Below, one piece after another: positions 12,307 through 24,374 of a stretch of DNA of 64,000 bases (the first letter of the stretch is position 1; every line of letters starts with the position of its first letter). The position numbers and the translations under genes are program-made. The DNA lies in assembly GCA_035041965.1 (NCBI GenBank), contig JAPYMA010001327.1, positions 1 through 64,000 of the forward strand. The letters run 5' to 3'. This DNA comes from Anisakis pegreffii (Eukaryota; Nematoda; Chromadorea; Rhabditida; Anisakidae). The notes under the pieces are model-generated. The model searched no databases. It saw only the letters and a list, made by a program, of their open reading frames with translations, and was not told the origin of the DNA.

Positions 12307-13849
12307 ACCGTTTATGTTGTTCATCTAGCAAGCTCAGTTGGAGGTTAACGGTTCTCCTTCAAAAAAAACTTGGGTTCATCTTCTTCTAAAAAAGTGCAAC
12401 TAAAAAACCCTCATTCTAAAACATCAGTTAAGTGCAGTATATCATCATATACTGGACTGCTGGGATTAGTTTTACTTTTCTCAAATACAAATCAGATCAC
12501 TTCTGGAACATGATGCTTCATCACATTTGTGTAATGTCTGATTGTCAAATCGCGTTATGGTAGAAATTGCCTTTTAGAATTGTAGCTTGTTTGCTCTTCA
12601 TTAACATTTTAGTGGTGCTTATCCGTCATTGCTAACATTTATCCAACAAAAGCATTTTGCTGTGTAAATGATAGGCAGCATTATCACTAATTTACGTCAT
12701 TGTCACTACTACTCATGGTAAGTAACAAAAAACGTGGACAACTATAGCGCTAGCATTTTTCTGGTTTATCTTTATCCTCTTCTACTCATCCCATTTATTG
12801 TTCGTCCCTTCCACATTCCACTTTGACGCAGCATTTATTCATCACGTCTCCTCCTATCATCTATTCACTTCATTACAAAACCAAGATCTTTTTTCACTGA
12901 ATCTTCCATTTCTGTGTTGTCTCCACTATCTACATTTTGTTACCTTTTCTGCCTTTCTTGATTTGCCGTTCAAAAAATCTCAGTTATCAAATAGACAAAG
13001 TAAGCGATGTATGTAAAGTTTTTAACGGAAAAAGCAAAAGGGTTCATCGAAAGAAGGCAATGAATATTTTGATTACATTGTAGTGTTTATCGAGGTAGGA
13101 GGACTCCAACGCGAAGCCGTTCTCCGACATTTCGGTCGGTGTCTTCTCCCGGAATAATTACTCCTAGATGCGTTTTTCTCTCCTACTCCTCCGACTAAAA
13201 ATTTTCTCCCCAACGAACACTGGCTGTGAGATCTGGAGCCAACAATCTCAAGAATGTTAATCTGTTCACGAATGTTCTGATTTAATACCGATTTTGTGTT
13301 ATGATATAATTTGCTACGATGCGGTTTGATATACTGAGATGTGATGTGCGTGTGAGAGTGTGAATTAATAATATTATATGGTGTGACTGGTATGATGCAG
13401 TATTGAGGTGTTTAGAGATGATTCGGAATGCCGAAATTGGAAGGTTTTTAAATGTGATGTTACAGGCATGTTACTGGTCTGTGGTTCTCGTCCGCAGCGT
13501 CTGCGACTGATGAAAATGCATGGTATTTAAGATTAGTCGATTGGAGTTATGCTAATTGACAGTCTCCTTGAGACTGTTACTGTAAAGGCTCGTTTTAGTA
13601 TGATTTTAATAAGATGGAATTGAATCGCTGGTCGTGGTTTGTGTGTAACGATCCATCCTCGTACTCACAACAACCCGTTGAGTTCCGTCGCCTTCGATTT
13701 ATATGTTGATTCTACGAAGCGTTTATTTTTCGACATTTTGGTAGCGCGAACTTGAAGGCATACTTGAAGTGATGGTTTGTTGAAGGGATTGCTACTCTTA
13801 GGTAAGGTCCGTATGCTTCAAGTGAAGTAAATCATATGAGTGTTGAACA
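12307..13849. other. No gene recognised
   Basis: AT-rich, no supported feature. The 72-codon frame at 12798 is T/C-rich low complexity. Confidence 0.5.
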
Positions 13850-14116
13850 ATGAAAGAATTTGTTGATATCCGAATTTATTTAAAGAGTAATCTGAGCATT
13901 GTGTCCTTTATTTGTTTGGCTTGCTTTATGAAACAAGAAAGACGAGAGAAGTTATTGGTTGCATTTCAATTTGATCGTGCTGAGAGCGCAGCTGGGCAAC
14001 TTTCTCGCAGAGCTCCGCCTTGTGTGCACCTTTCAAGACGTTTGTCACCTCTGTTTGGATTGCTGTTGCTATATTTGTTGTTATACTTGCAAAACGTACG
14101 TTATATTATAGCAGCT
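13850..14116 (+). CDS. Candidate 5' exon with hydrophobic leader (unrecognised)
   Basis: An open frame begins at ATG 13850 (a second ATG lies at 13928). It contains a basic/Arg-rich stretch, then the hydrophobic run LFGLLLLYLLLYL, and reaches a good GTAAGT donor at 14117 in phase 0. The middle is more GC-balanced than its surroundings. It could be a signal-peptide or membrane-anchor first exon, perhaps of a gene whose other exons I did not find. It does not have the phase needed to join the shared guanylate-cyclase acceptor at 46895. Chance is a real alternative, because frames of about 110 codons are expected a few times in this window. Confidence 0.22.
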
Positions 14117-14167
14117 GTAAGTAGTCAATTTCCTCTGGATATGTTGAGCCGTGAAAATAATTTTGAG

Positions 14168-16860
14168 GTATTTTCAAATCGGTAGTTTGTTCCATATCAA
14201 GTTTTTCGTAGTGATTATTTCAAATTGTAGCGGTCGACTATTTGCGTTCACAATTTGATGGCAAATATGACTGCGTTGAAGTTCGTTCTGAAGGTTATGT
14301 AAGGGCCAGTTAGTTCACTTAATTTTGTTTGAGTTTGACATAGATCATGAATCAAGCTTCCATATGCATTTACTGATCAATACTTTTCCAAGTTTGCAAT
14401 ATGGCCAACCCTTGAATCACCCACATGAATATTTTATTCAAGCCTAGTTTTAAACGGTAGTCACAGATGGGATAAAACAAATAAAAGTAGTGTATTTTCG
14501 CATTCGTTGAGGCTTTGTCTCACATCATTTTTTGCTCCTGTGATAGCACTTCTAGTTGAAAATGCCTTTTTCGAATGAATCACGCTTATCTGAACAATGG
14601 CAGTTTTATCTTCATTATTAAGGGGGCAGTTCTCTGTGAAAATAAGCATGGACTGAAACTGAGGTTCAGGCTTAGGATCACGCTTAAATATCTAGGGGAA
14701 ACTTACGTTTTGCTATTCTTTAGTGTTCAGTGCTTATTTCCCTGAAGATAATTTTGATACGAATTGGAATCGATCAGATGGTCATTGTGCATTTACACTT
14801 GTGACTGTGCGCCCTAGAATCATTGATTTGTAACAGTCTTCTCGGAGTCAATTAATAATTGGCGATGTACTATTCATCCACGATAATTGATCGCGAAATA
14901 TTTATCGTAGTTCGTTATTTGCTTCTGACATGATGAGGTACCTCAGCTAATCCTAAGATGAAAAATTAGCCATGTACCGTCTTGGAGAACTCGTAATGTT
15001 GATCACGATTTCGTTCTCAGACATTTGTTGGTCGCAATCTAGTGTCGGGTTTTGGATCCAAATTGTAGTTTACTTGTTATTATGAAGATTTCGATTAAGT
15101 TCGACATGCTTACAATTTGTTGGAACAGTGGATGCGGTGTCAGATCATCAAATTAAAAGTTGGGGGTTCAGTTACCGCAAGAACTTTTCTGCAAATTTCT
15201 TCCCTATATGCTAGTTTTTTGATGTAACTGAAAAAATCATCAGTTTGTTCTTCCGATCGAGTTTTCCTCCGCATCTTCAATCCGTAAAATTGATTTTTAC
15301 TTAATAAAGTACTATGTCAGTTTTTAACACATAAACCTAACAGTATTCTGCGAGTTCTGATAATTCCTTATTTGTTCAATGTGGGTTCACTGGTGTTGTC
15401 CTCAGCATTCTGAGTCTGTAAAGTAAAGTTATTGATCGTGCAGTTTTTTCTGTGAATGTTTTTTTTTCTGTAGTTTTTAAATCTGTTCTCATCGTTTCAT
15501 TGCCATTTAACAAGAGTGGGACCACTCTAAACGCTAGCTTCCCACATAATAATATCAAGAAATCGTCTGTGGAAATCGAGCCTGTGACGTTTATATTGAA
15601 AGCAATATTTTGCAACTTGTTCTATATCGTCAGTATAATGACTAGCCCATCAGAAAAGGTCAACTTCAGGATCAGAAGTCGTTTTTAAGTCGCCATCATC
15701 AAAGACCCTCCAAGTCGTCTTTTCTTGTGAGCGAAGCCATTCTTGCTTCACGATTGCAACGAATAATGATTTGTTGGCGAGATCTTGATCGCTTAACTCT
15801 AAATGAGCTGTGTTTTTTAATTCGATCGTTTCTTTTTTTTATGTTGGATTCATTCGTCTACGTTGACTCTTTTGGAGTTTTATTAAGATGAGCATTGCAA
15901 CTGAATATTTACAGGCGGACTGGTTGATATTGTTGTTTTAATGGGTGAGAACCCTATGGTGAGACTTTATCAAATGATAATTTTTTAAATCATGCTCCGT
16001 TACAGTGGATGAACAGATCATTTTCTGAGGTAGTTTTGTTTGTGGAATTCCGATATTGAACTTGTTCTTTTTGCACCGTAGGGGAACTCTGATTGCAGTA
16101 TCGGATTCAGCACATCCGTTTTCAAAGAACCATTCTTATTTATCAACTTCTGTCTTCATCAGTTTGTTAATAATTTTTCTCAAAAAAATTAAGAAACGGA
16201 CAAAAAGATAGCCTACCATTTGACGTTGATTTCTTTTTTGAACTCGTCTGCATTTTTAGGCATAATCACCTATCGTGAAACCCACTTACAGTAATGTAAA
16301 TAAGTCTGTCGGTAAGACGATCAATGTAAAAATCGTGTTGGACTGCGCAATGAGAAAGCTTCGTTTCTTCTTATCGCACGACAAGTATCGACAACTTATT
16401 TATCGTTGTACTTAAAGATGAATTGAAACTAACGCTGGGAAAATGACAATGCGTAACGATAATTTTTTAAGATACCGTTTGAAAAGAAAAACCGGCTTAA
16501 TTGAATTTTTTAGATCATTTGTTTCCTTGGTGATGATATGGAACCGTTTAAGTCGGTTAGCGCTTTTCGATAGAAATGTCGAGCCTCTTAAAATGTTTAT
16601 CTGCTATTCTGTGAAATTTAACCGTCAAAATCGGTTATCGATATTTGATGGAAACATTTAGCCTCTCAAATTGATATCCTCTTTTCTCAGCCAATAATAT
16701 TGTCGAACTTATTTCAGCTGAACCTGTTGAATCGGTTATCTTTTTTCCAAACTTTCTTAATCTTGTTATTTATAGGTTTCATTTTCATTGAAAGGTTTCA
16801 TTTTCATTGAAAGGTCGGTGCATTGAAATGATAAACATTTCTGTTGTTGGATAGTGTGGA
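14168..16860. other. No gene recognised; diverged tandem repeat near 16540-16740
   Basis: Two diverged copies of a roughly 90-100 bp unit containing AATCGGTTATC and a GAAA(T/C)(G/A)T(T/C)(G/T)AGCCTCT segment lie at about 16540-16740. A 19-bp GGTTTCATTTTCATTGAAA unit is repeated at about 16775-16813. Nothing else is supported. Confidence 0.45.
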
Positions 16861-16879
16861 AGCGCTAGACCTGGGCCCA

Positions 16880-17250
16880 AGTTACTGGTAATGCCGACTG
16901 GTGTAGAAGAAATACTTCATGAAGTCTTTGAAATTTTTCAGAATGTAAATGGTTTTGTAAGGATTCTGAGTTTTGTAACTGATTTTTCGCCCTCTCAACG
17001 GAGAGCTTTGGGGAAGTGTTCATTAAAAGAAGAAAAGTATTCGACGCAATAGAGCCTTGGGGAAAACCAAATCTGTCTCTGAATAAACCATGTTCAACAG
17101 CAGCACACTGTGTACGGCCCATAGAGAAGTTTGCGGCATAAATTATCACAATATAATAGATTATCACATTATAATATTATGCTGCTATAATTCTTGAACT
17201 ATCTTTTTATGGAAGCTCTTATCGAACTTCGCGAAACCAAGATATAACAT
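16880..17250 (-). pseudogene. Decayed LINE reverse-transcriptase fragment
   Basis: On the minus strand, about 17246-17190 reads YLGFAKFDKSFHKKIVQEL, matching the reverse-transcriptase block usually written (Y)LDFxKAFDxVxHxxLLxKL. About 17120-17030 reads GRTQ, then FPQGSIASNTFLLLMN, matching the G.PQGS.LSP.LF block. The two blocks are in different frames with stops between them, and the catalytic aspartate of the first block has become Gly. It is an old non-LTR retrotransposon remnant, possibly of the same family as the pieces at 8.6 and 22.8 kb. Confidence 0.65.
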
Positions 17251-17259
17251 TTCTGTACA

Positions 17260-19435
17260 TAAGTTTGGATTCATAATATTTCGGAATTGAGATGAAGGCG
17301 TTAAAAGCAATCGATAATGTGACGATTTTTTGAATCTGAACCCGAATGAAGAGTCTGAGATGAATGAATATTTATCAACATGAAGAAGAACTCTTGATGA
17401 TTAATTCCATGAGTTTGCACACGTTGTTTTTGCGAGGTATTGGTCTACTATTTGTAATGTTTTCACGTCCTCCATTTTATGCGTTGGAACACAAGCAGGT
17501 TTTTTTGTCCCATTCATCAGTGACAAAGAAACTTTATAAATTAAAGACACCGAATGTCTAAAAGCAAGAAAAAGTGCCGATAGAAACAGTGTCTTATCTT
17601 GATTAGTTTGAGTGCCGATCAAAATACTTGACGACAGTTTCAAATTTGCAGACATGAATAACTGATAAAAATAAAAACATGCACAGTTACAAGATTGTTC
17701 ATATGATATCTGAGTACCAGATTTTGAAAAGACAATAATATTGTCGGCGTTAATAAATTGTAAGTTTCTCGATGGAGTATGGAAGCATTCCGAAAGAACT
17801 CTTCCAGCAGCACTATTTCAGAAAACATACTGCATTTAAACTCGAAGACGAATGTTTTATTATGAATGTTCTTCACAGCATTTCTTAATTAAACCCAAGA
17901 TATTTTCGGATTCTGATCTTATAATTCCTATAACACCAATAATCATGAAAATCTTTGTCTCATGGTCGATAACAGCACTATGTCACGTAATCGAGACCCT
18001 TAAAGAATTTTATTTGCTCGCTCATATTTAACTTTTTTGGCAGAACATTCTCTGATTTAAACGTTTGGCAGTGGAAAGGGAGAATTCAATGCAAAATCGT
18101 TAATGAATAACACATAACCGAAGTGGTGAGTAAGTTAATGAATTAAAGTTCATACAAATTCGGTTTGCGGCATTTTAGCGCCGAACGCTCTGGTCTACGA
18201 CCGTTCTGGCGCAGCTGATTGTTTGATTTTCTTGTTTGTCGAAAAGTATGGTAACATGTTGTTCAAGATGATTGGTTACGGATTATTGTCGACTGCATAA
18301 CTATTCGAAATTTGATTTGTTTTTGATGATGGCGGCAGTGAAGAGGAGTTATTTGTGTGAGATAGAATGGACAGAAGCTGTAGTTAAGAATTCCTTTTTG
18401 CTTTTTGCAAATGGTTTTGAACGGAGGTGGATGAAATGCTTTTGATTCAGCTCCTTTTTTTCTCCTGTTTCATTTTCTAAATCTGTTGTGTCACACCGAA
18501 CGACGTATCGTATGAGGTTTTCAGTCTTTATTTCATTTATCTCCTTATTTGTTTTGCTTTCATTGGCTTATTCCATCGTTTCGTTCTCAATAAATGCTAC
18601 TGTATTTTCCAGTTTCCTTTTTTCTCAACGTATTGGTTGCGTCATCAATCAATTCAGTTAATGAGCAGTTTTTTATTGTCCAGAGCATTGAACTCGAACT
18701 GTCTTGCGGAAACGAAATGCTGTGAAACTAAGGTGTCCCCATACCGAAAGAACGTCACAATGTCCCAATCTTGACCGTCTTGCGGAGTAAAAACGGAAGA
18801 ACTATGAATAAAAAGAGTACGCTTATTAACTGTCGAAAACTTCAAGTATTCTAACGGTGATTCGATTAATCAATGACTATTCAGCTGGAAATAATTAGAA
18901 TACTCAATTTGAGATCATTTACTTATTAATTGTTCAATTTTTTTTCTTACGAATTCGTTTCGAAAATCTGTGCAAATAGCGACTCTCTTTGTCGCAGTTC
19001 GTCGTTATACACTCACGACATAGCTGTCTGCATTGTTGTTCTGTCATTGTTACGACCATAAATTCTTTTTTCGCTTTTCAGTTTATCGTAATCATTGCGA
19101 TAAAGTGATAGTATCGATTAAAACCACAAAACTTTATATGTTTAGTAATAATTGCTGACTGTGTGCGACTCAGTACCAGATATATCCGTCGTAAGATACG
19201 CTTGTCACATAAAAATGGATCATTTCTATTTTTCTATTCCATTCATTATTCCCAGTCAACAAAGCCGTAAGTGAGTATCTCTTCATCTTCTTCAAGTCGT
19301 TGTGAACTTCATAGGTTTGTTCTCTAATTTTGTTTTTTGTAGAACGAGAATCTACTCTTTCGCAGGAGAAGAGTGGACGGATTTTTTGCGTTGTTACGAA
19401 ATGAATGAATGTGTGGATATATGTGTACATTTTTT
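17260..19435. other. No gene recognised; upstream region of first guanylate-cyclase exon
   Basis: No exon or repeat that I can support. As the 2-kb sequence upstream of the 19765 start codon it may hold the promoter for that isoform. I see no TATA-like or other element strong enough to call. Confidence 0.4.
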
Positions 19436-19438
19436 CAA

Positions 19439-19441
<3 letters not shown>

Positions 19442-19528
<87 letters not shown>
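19442..19528. repeat. (AT)n microsatellite
   Basis: About 87 bp of nearly perfect AT repeat with one AA interruption near 19491. It lies about 240 bp upstream of the first alternative guanylate-cyclase exon. Long Tyr/Ile frames across it on both strands are artefacts. Confidence 0.95.
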
Positions 19529-19529
<1 letters not shown>

Positions 19530-19764
19530 ACTGACGTGGTTTGTGTTACGTGTAGGTGATAGATTAGATAATTTAAGAAGAATGGATGCTTGCAGGTGTG
19601 AACAAACTCGCAAAGATTTCGTTGAAAAGCTCGTTTTCGCGAACCAAAACAGCATTCACCCTGCAGGGGAGACTATGGCGAGTTGTGAATGGCAGTCGCA
19701 TAGTTCCCCTGCAGAAACGTTAGCAGCCAACCAACACACCGACCAATGCTGTATTCCATTCTGA

Positions 19765-20584
19765 ATGACGATGGCCTTCTTATATTCACATCTACGAGCG
19801 CTTCTTCTTCTCCATTTTGCGCTTTCAACGATAAGCATGCAACACGAATTCTCAACTATTCCTCCCACTATGCCAACCGAGCATCCCAATCATTCATTGC
19901 TACGTGACGTGTCAAGTTCAAATCCTATGCATATTCTCTTTCCGCTGCCGAAGAAGCGTGGCAAACCCGAGGAGAATCCATTCGGTATAATAATGGATTT
20001 AGCTAAGCCAGTTGTTGATATCGCAATCGAGGAAGTGTATCGTCGTCAAATAGTGCCACTCGGTTCCTTAGTCACTCATTTCAAAGACACACAACTCTCA
20101 GATGCACACGGCCCCAACGTTGCAATCAATCAGCTGGTTAAAGGCAAGCTCGACTGTATAATTGGCTATGCGTTCGTCTATGCGTTAGCACCAGTTGCTC
20201 GAATGTCACCATACTGGAAGAGTGCAACGAACGATGGCATTCCAGTCATCACTTCTATTGGTCTAACATCCAATCTCGATAATCGTACTGAATATCAATT
20301 AATGACACGAATCACAAGTCCCTATAAAGTGGTCACGCGTGCCGTTACCAAAATCTTCGATCAAATGAACTGGTTGAAAGTGGCTTATATTTTCAATGAG
20401 CAGCGCCACGGTAGCAGCAATACTGGTATTCCATACGGTGAATGTTACCTGCAGATGGCATCATTACAACGTCTTCAATATAAGAAAAATAAAATGGATC
20501 ATAATTATTTCATGTTTAACGAGTTGAAGCACGACCTTGATGTACTGCGCGACAGTCTTCGTAAAGCCAGTATGCTTAGCAATG
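19765..20584 (+). CDS. gcy-28: Receptor guanylate cyclase, alternative N-terminal exon A
   Basis: Encodes the N-terminal half of an ANF-receptor (type I periplasmic-binding-fold) ligand-binding domain of a GCY-28-like membrane guanylate cyclase. The start ATG follows a TGA and opens a signal peptide (residues 1 to about 25, hydrophobic run ALLLLHFAL). The mature part has NPFGIIMDLAKPVVD, then LDCIIGYAFVYALAPVARMS, which corresponds to the GPGCVYAAAPVGR region of vertebrate natriuretic peptide receptors. It also has one N-glycosylation sequon (NRT) and GECYLQ, the Cys expected to pair with LCAS in the next exon. It ends AAT G|GTCAGT, phase 1, and joins 46895 to give N-V-I-I-L-C. Length is 273 codons plus 1 base. 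It is homologous to exons B (34287) and C (41607) and presumably mutually exclusive with them. The first-loop Cys seen in B and C (YC) is Val/Lys here, while a Cys sits five residues further on. Confidence 0.9.
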
Positions 20585-21430
20585 GTCAGTACTTTTCTTT
20601 ATTTGCTGCCTCTGATTGATGGTTGAGTATTGTCTTGTTGAGTACTGTGTTCAGTTGTTTGAGCACATTCTCTTTACTGCTCGATTCTGTTGTTTTCCTA
20701 AACATGGATCGATGCATTTTTTGTTAATTGCATGTCAATGTATTCATAAATGGCGCGCATTTTCTCCATCAGAGCGTATCAGGCGACGAATTTATATCAC
20801 TTTAAATACGAACTCGGAACGTTGGTGACTTTGTTGAAGGAGTAGTTTTTTCGGAAGGAAGATTTTTTGACGAAGTGCACTACATTTTGTGATCCATCGT
20901 GCTCCTGCAAAATTTTCTTAGCGGAAATGTTTCTTGCTTGACGTTTACTAGCCAGAAAAATGTTTATTTTTTAAGCATTAGAGGTTCATGAAAGAAGATG
21001 CGAAGCTGATGTATAATATTTCTTAAACGTAACTCGATAGTGACATTGACTCGAGCAAAGCAGATAATCAGTATCATTTGGGTTTATATTGACGAGAATG
21101 ACAATTTTTTCAAATTCCGAAGTCTCATCTCTCAAAAACAAAAAACAACCTCTGTGGTATTATGCGTCAGAAATCAATCTGGAAGTCGCTAAGTCAAACC
21201 GTTTTCTCGCCTGATATGCCTGAACGAGCAAAAAAAGTAGTGTGACATTTTAACATAATTTTGTATTGATCAACCATCCAGAATGATGCGTGATGCGTTT
21301 TTATATTCTATTCAACTTCTTTAGAGGATCAGACAGATAAAATTTCGAAACCCATGCAATATTCAACAGAACAATTGATTCAGCGACCTTTTAGATCTGA
21401 AACGAAATTTAAAGTAGGCTGTGTTTAGAC
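20585..21430 (+). other. Intron sequence after exon A
   Basis: Non-coding. It begins with the GTCAGT donor of exon A. From about 21330 it is the left part of an old dispersed repeat (also at 27900-28110) into which the hAT element at 21431 inserted. Confidence 0.6.
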
Positions 21431-22518
21431 CAGTGGTTCTCAACCTTTTTTTTGCGCATACCCCCTAAAAAATTTTAAAATGTCTTCACACCCCTCACAA
21501 CAATAGTATATTTAAGGATAATAGTAAACGCGACCGAAAAACTTTTTATATTATTAATTTTTGTTAACATGTAAAAAATGATCATTTGAAAATTCAAAAA
21601 AAACATTATAAGGAAATATCAACTAACAATGTTTGAGTGGCGCTGATTTCAGCTTGTTTGAGGCTTCTTTTCTTGGAACAGTTGTTGCCATTTTTAATGC
21701 ACACGGCTCCATCAAATGCTCTGCAATTGTATGCGGCTTTGTAAATTTGGCTACGTTATATTCCACGCATTAAGAAGCCATCAGTAGGGGTTTGTCAGCC
21801 GATATAAAACCTAACATTGGAAGAGTTCCTTGATAATCATAGCGAGACCTACACTTTTCAACAATTCAACATCACGACCAGCGATATATGTGATTCAACT
21901 ATGCTGCTTGTTGAAGTGTTCCTGCAGTTTAATTGGCTTCAAATTTGCGTTTGAAAAGACAGTGTCACTAAGCATGCACTGAGGTCTTTGCAGATCCTCA
22001 ATTGTTCCTTCGTAAATGAAAACAAATTTCAGATGATCATCATTCCTTTTTCTCGACATTACGAATGGTGAATTATTGTTGGTTATTTAAGAATGATAAT
22101 TGATCAATTTTTGATGCTTCGGGAGGTTTTTCGAGTCACAATTGCGTAACAACGTAAGGTGAACGAATAATAAGAAATAGAAATCGAGTGTAGTCCTAAA
22201 TTTCTAAAAAAAAGCCGGAAACAACAGATTTGATCTCCATTTCAGAAGTCCCAAACCCTGGATTTAAAATTTGAGGCGTGTCATTTGAAAGAAAAAGCGC
22301 GTCGAAACGCACAAAAATTCACAGAGCATTTTATTGTAAGTAATAGCCAAAAGACGACGACATCTCCAGCTGTAATTTGAACGTTAAAATACAGATGTAT
22401 GCGTTGAATTCTGCCCTCGCCTAATGTAATGTATGAAAAATGAAATTTTATCCCCCTCCTCCCTGGGACACTATCTCATACCGTCAAGGAGCGCAAGCAC
22501 CCTGATTGAGAAACCCTG
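21431..22518 (-). mobile_element. hAT transposon remnant, 1088 bp, with perfect 8-bp target duplication
   Basis: The left end is CAGTGGTTCTCAACC and the right end GATTGAGAAACCCTG (an imperfect inverted repeat). Both sides are flanked by GTTTAGAC, a perfect 8-bp duplication as made by hAT transposases. The minus strand carries transposase remains. 22059-21895 is a 54-codon frame starting MSRKRND, with RPQCML...LKPIKLQEHFNKQH, resembling the BED-type zinc finger of ZBED5/SCAND3-like hAT proteins but with the second Cys lost. About 21750-21640 reads KPHTIAEHLMEPCALKMATT, matching the KPHTIAEDLxxP segment of the same family. The DDE catalytic region is absent, so it cannot move by itself. Confidence 0.88.
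21895..22059 (-). pseudogene. Transposase fragment, BED-like zinc finger (hAT)
   Basis: Frame inside the hAT element: MSRKRNDDHLKFVF, then PQCMLSDTVFSNANLKPIKL, then HFNKQHS and a stop. In the family the finger is C-x2-C...H-x4/5-H. Here the first Cys and both His remain, but the second Cys position is Ser. It is truncated by a stop just after the finger. Confidence 0.7.
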
Positions 22519-22526
22519 GTTTAGAC

Positions 22527-22690
22527 CGAAAGAGGTTAGGTGTGGCATACATTTTCCACAATTTTGTTTTTCTGCACACAAATAATTGTCATTCTAGTGT
22601 TGACACCAGAATAATGTTTACAAGCAAAATGAGACGAGTAATCAAAAGGTTGAGTTTATGGGTGGAGTTAGTTGAGGTTGATTTTAGGTT
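22527..22690. repeat. Right part of the host repeat split by the hAT element
   Basis: After the second GTTTAGAC, the sequence CGAAAGAGG...CACAAATAATTGTCA...CTAGTGT continues the repeat seen uninterrupted at 28018-28110 (AAGAGG...AACAAATAATTGTCA...CTAGTAT). Confidence 0.6.
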
Positions 22691-22696
22691 CTAGAT

Positions 22697-22903
22697 TTAG
22701 TATGAGCGAGTGAGTGGATTTGAACTGCCCAGAGCATCTTTTTCATAGATGCGAGTAGAGCTGGTCACGTGGTTGTTTGGTAGTAGTTTTGATAAATTTT
22801 CTAAATCAGATTCAGGCGGTCTCGCATTAAAAGTGAAAATATTGATTTGATAGACTGTTGGGTACCGATTGGTCGTAGAGCATGGAAATAGAATATTTGC
22901 CAT
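22697..22903 (-). pseudogene. Possible LINE endonuclease fragment
   Basis: The minus-strand frame reads YQINIFTFNARPPESDLENL at about residues 18-37. This resembles the start of the apurinic endonuclease domain of nematode RTE-like LINEs (ICTYNARTLxSxxxLxxLL). The catalytic ETR/QET segment is not recognisable downstream, and the frame stops after 68 codons. Same orientation as the other LINE pieces. Confidence 0.4.
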
Positions 22904-22909
22904 CGTAAT

Positions 22910-24100
22910 GTTTTGCCACTTATTCCAGTCTCATTTTTGAGGCTCATATGTTGCGTTTGTGGAAAGCTTACATTTTCGGTTAATTTACATTATGATCGTA
23001 AATTTTCGAAAATTTACGGTAGTAGCCAAATCTTCTGCCGGAAAGGGAAAAAAATGTCAAACAAATTGACGTGTGGTTATTAGCGAAGTATGTCTCTATA
23101 CGACCCTTTTGGTAAGATTTTCTGTTCTGTTCTGTTCCGCCCTTAAACGGCTCTATTCTATTCTATTCTGTGCGTTCCTCGTTTGAGGACCGTTCTGTTG
23201 TATTCTATTCTGCGCTGAAATCTTTCTATTCTGTTCCCGCAGTCAGAAAAGTAGCACGATAAAACTTGTGGTAATTAGAGTTGAAAGCGTGGTTTCTTGG
23301 CGGTTTCAGTGCAGAGAAGATTGTCCACGCAGGGAGTTAACAGTTTTTGACCGTGATGATTTGAGGGAAACGGAGGGTTTCGGGCTCAGCATTATTGAAG
23401 AACAGAGGATTCCGGTTCGTCCTAATAATTCAGTCAGAAGCTGATACAAGGTTTCTCGTACTAATGAGTTCCTAATGAACTGATTCGTTCAATCGGACTC
23501 AAATCCTCCAAGCATAAACTTTTGTTGGTGGCATAAAATGTGAACAATCTCTGTGATGGATTGGTCCTAGAGTTTAGAGTACGACCAACATTTGAAGGTA
23601 AGGTGTTCATTGGGAACACATTCGCATCCTTTAGTTGTTTCTTGAGGGAATTCATTACAAACTATCTTTGGCAGTTTTGAGAATTAACAGCGATAACTTG
23701 TCCTTGATGAGCTGTTCCATCTATCGTTGATGGCCTTTCGTCTCTCACTAGTGATGTTGATTACCATGTTTTTTGGTGAATTCGAATCTTTAACAGCTGT
23801 CAGCGCTGAATTATTTGAGAAACTATTTCTCCGCCATCCATGCAGAAGCCTCAAACATCTTCCGACTAGAAAATCATAATCCATGATTTAACGAAAAATC
23901 ATAGAGGTAATCTTTAAAAATTTATTAGCATTGAAAAACTTAATCCGAACCGTTCAATTGAGAAATCTCTAAAATCAGAATATCAAAAATCATCATGTGA
24001 TTCAATTATTGGCGTTATACTGTCATTAATATTTCAATCAAAAGGGCGTAAAAATAGTGTAACTCAAAGACTATTCTAGCTTTCACCTTACATTGACTCA
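22910..24100. other. No gene recognised; TTCTGTTC-rich repeat at 23120-23245
   Basis: About 23120-23245 is a third copy of the TTCTGTTC/TCTATTCTATTC-type MITE-like repeat. Two consecutive minus-strand frames (23884-23684 and 23655-23461) show mixed composition but no family that I recognise. Confidence 0.45.
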
Positions 24101-24109
24101 GTGATATTG

Positions 24110-24310
24110 AATAATAACAACAACAGCTATAGTAATAACAAAAAATGATTAATAATAATAATAATAATGATTATTAATAATAATTATGATAATGTTGATA
24201 AATAATAACAGTATAAATAAATAATGATAATAATAATAACAATAATATTATAATATCAATAATAATAGCAATAATAGTAAATAATAATAATAATAACAGC
24301 AATAATACAA
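24110..24310. repeat. (TAA)n-type imperfect microsatellite
   Basis: About 200 bp of AATAATAATAAC-like imperfect triplet repeats. Confidence 0.9.
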
Positions 24311-24374
24311 CAATGGTACAACAATTATCTCATAATCACTGCAGTCATCACAGAGAACAGTTTAAAGAAGAGCC

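Noticed and set aside
19170..19764. Frames of 161, 85 and 119 codons around 19.4 kb
   Set aside because: They consist largely of Tyr-Ile repeats from the AT microsatellite.
22720..22760. tRNA-like T-arm (GTTCAAATCC on the minus strand)
   Set aside because: No matching A box, acceptor stem or anticodon arm upstream.
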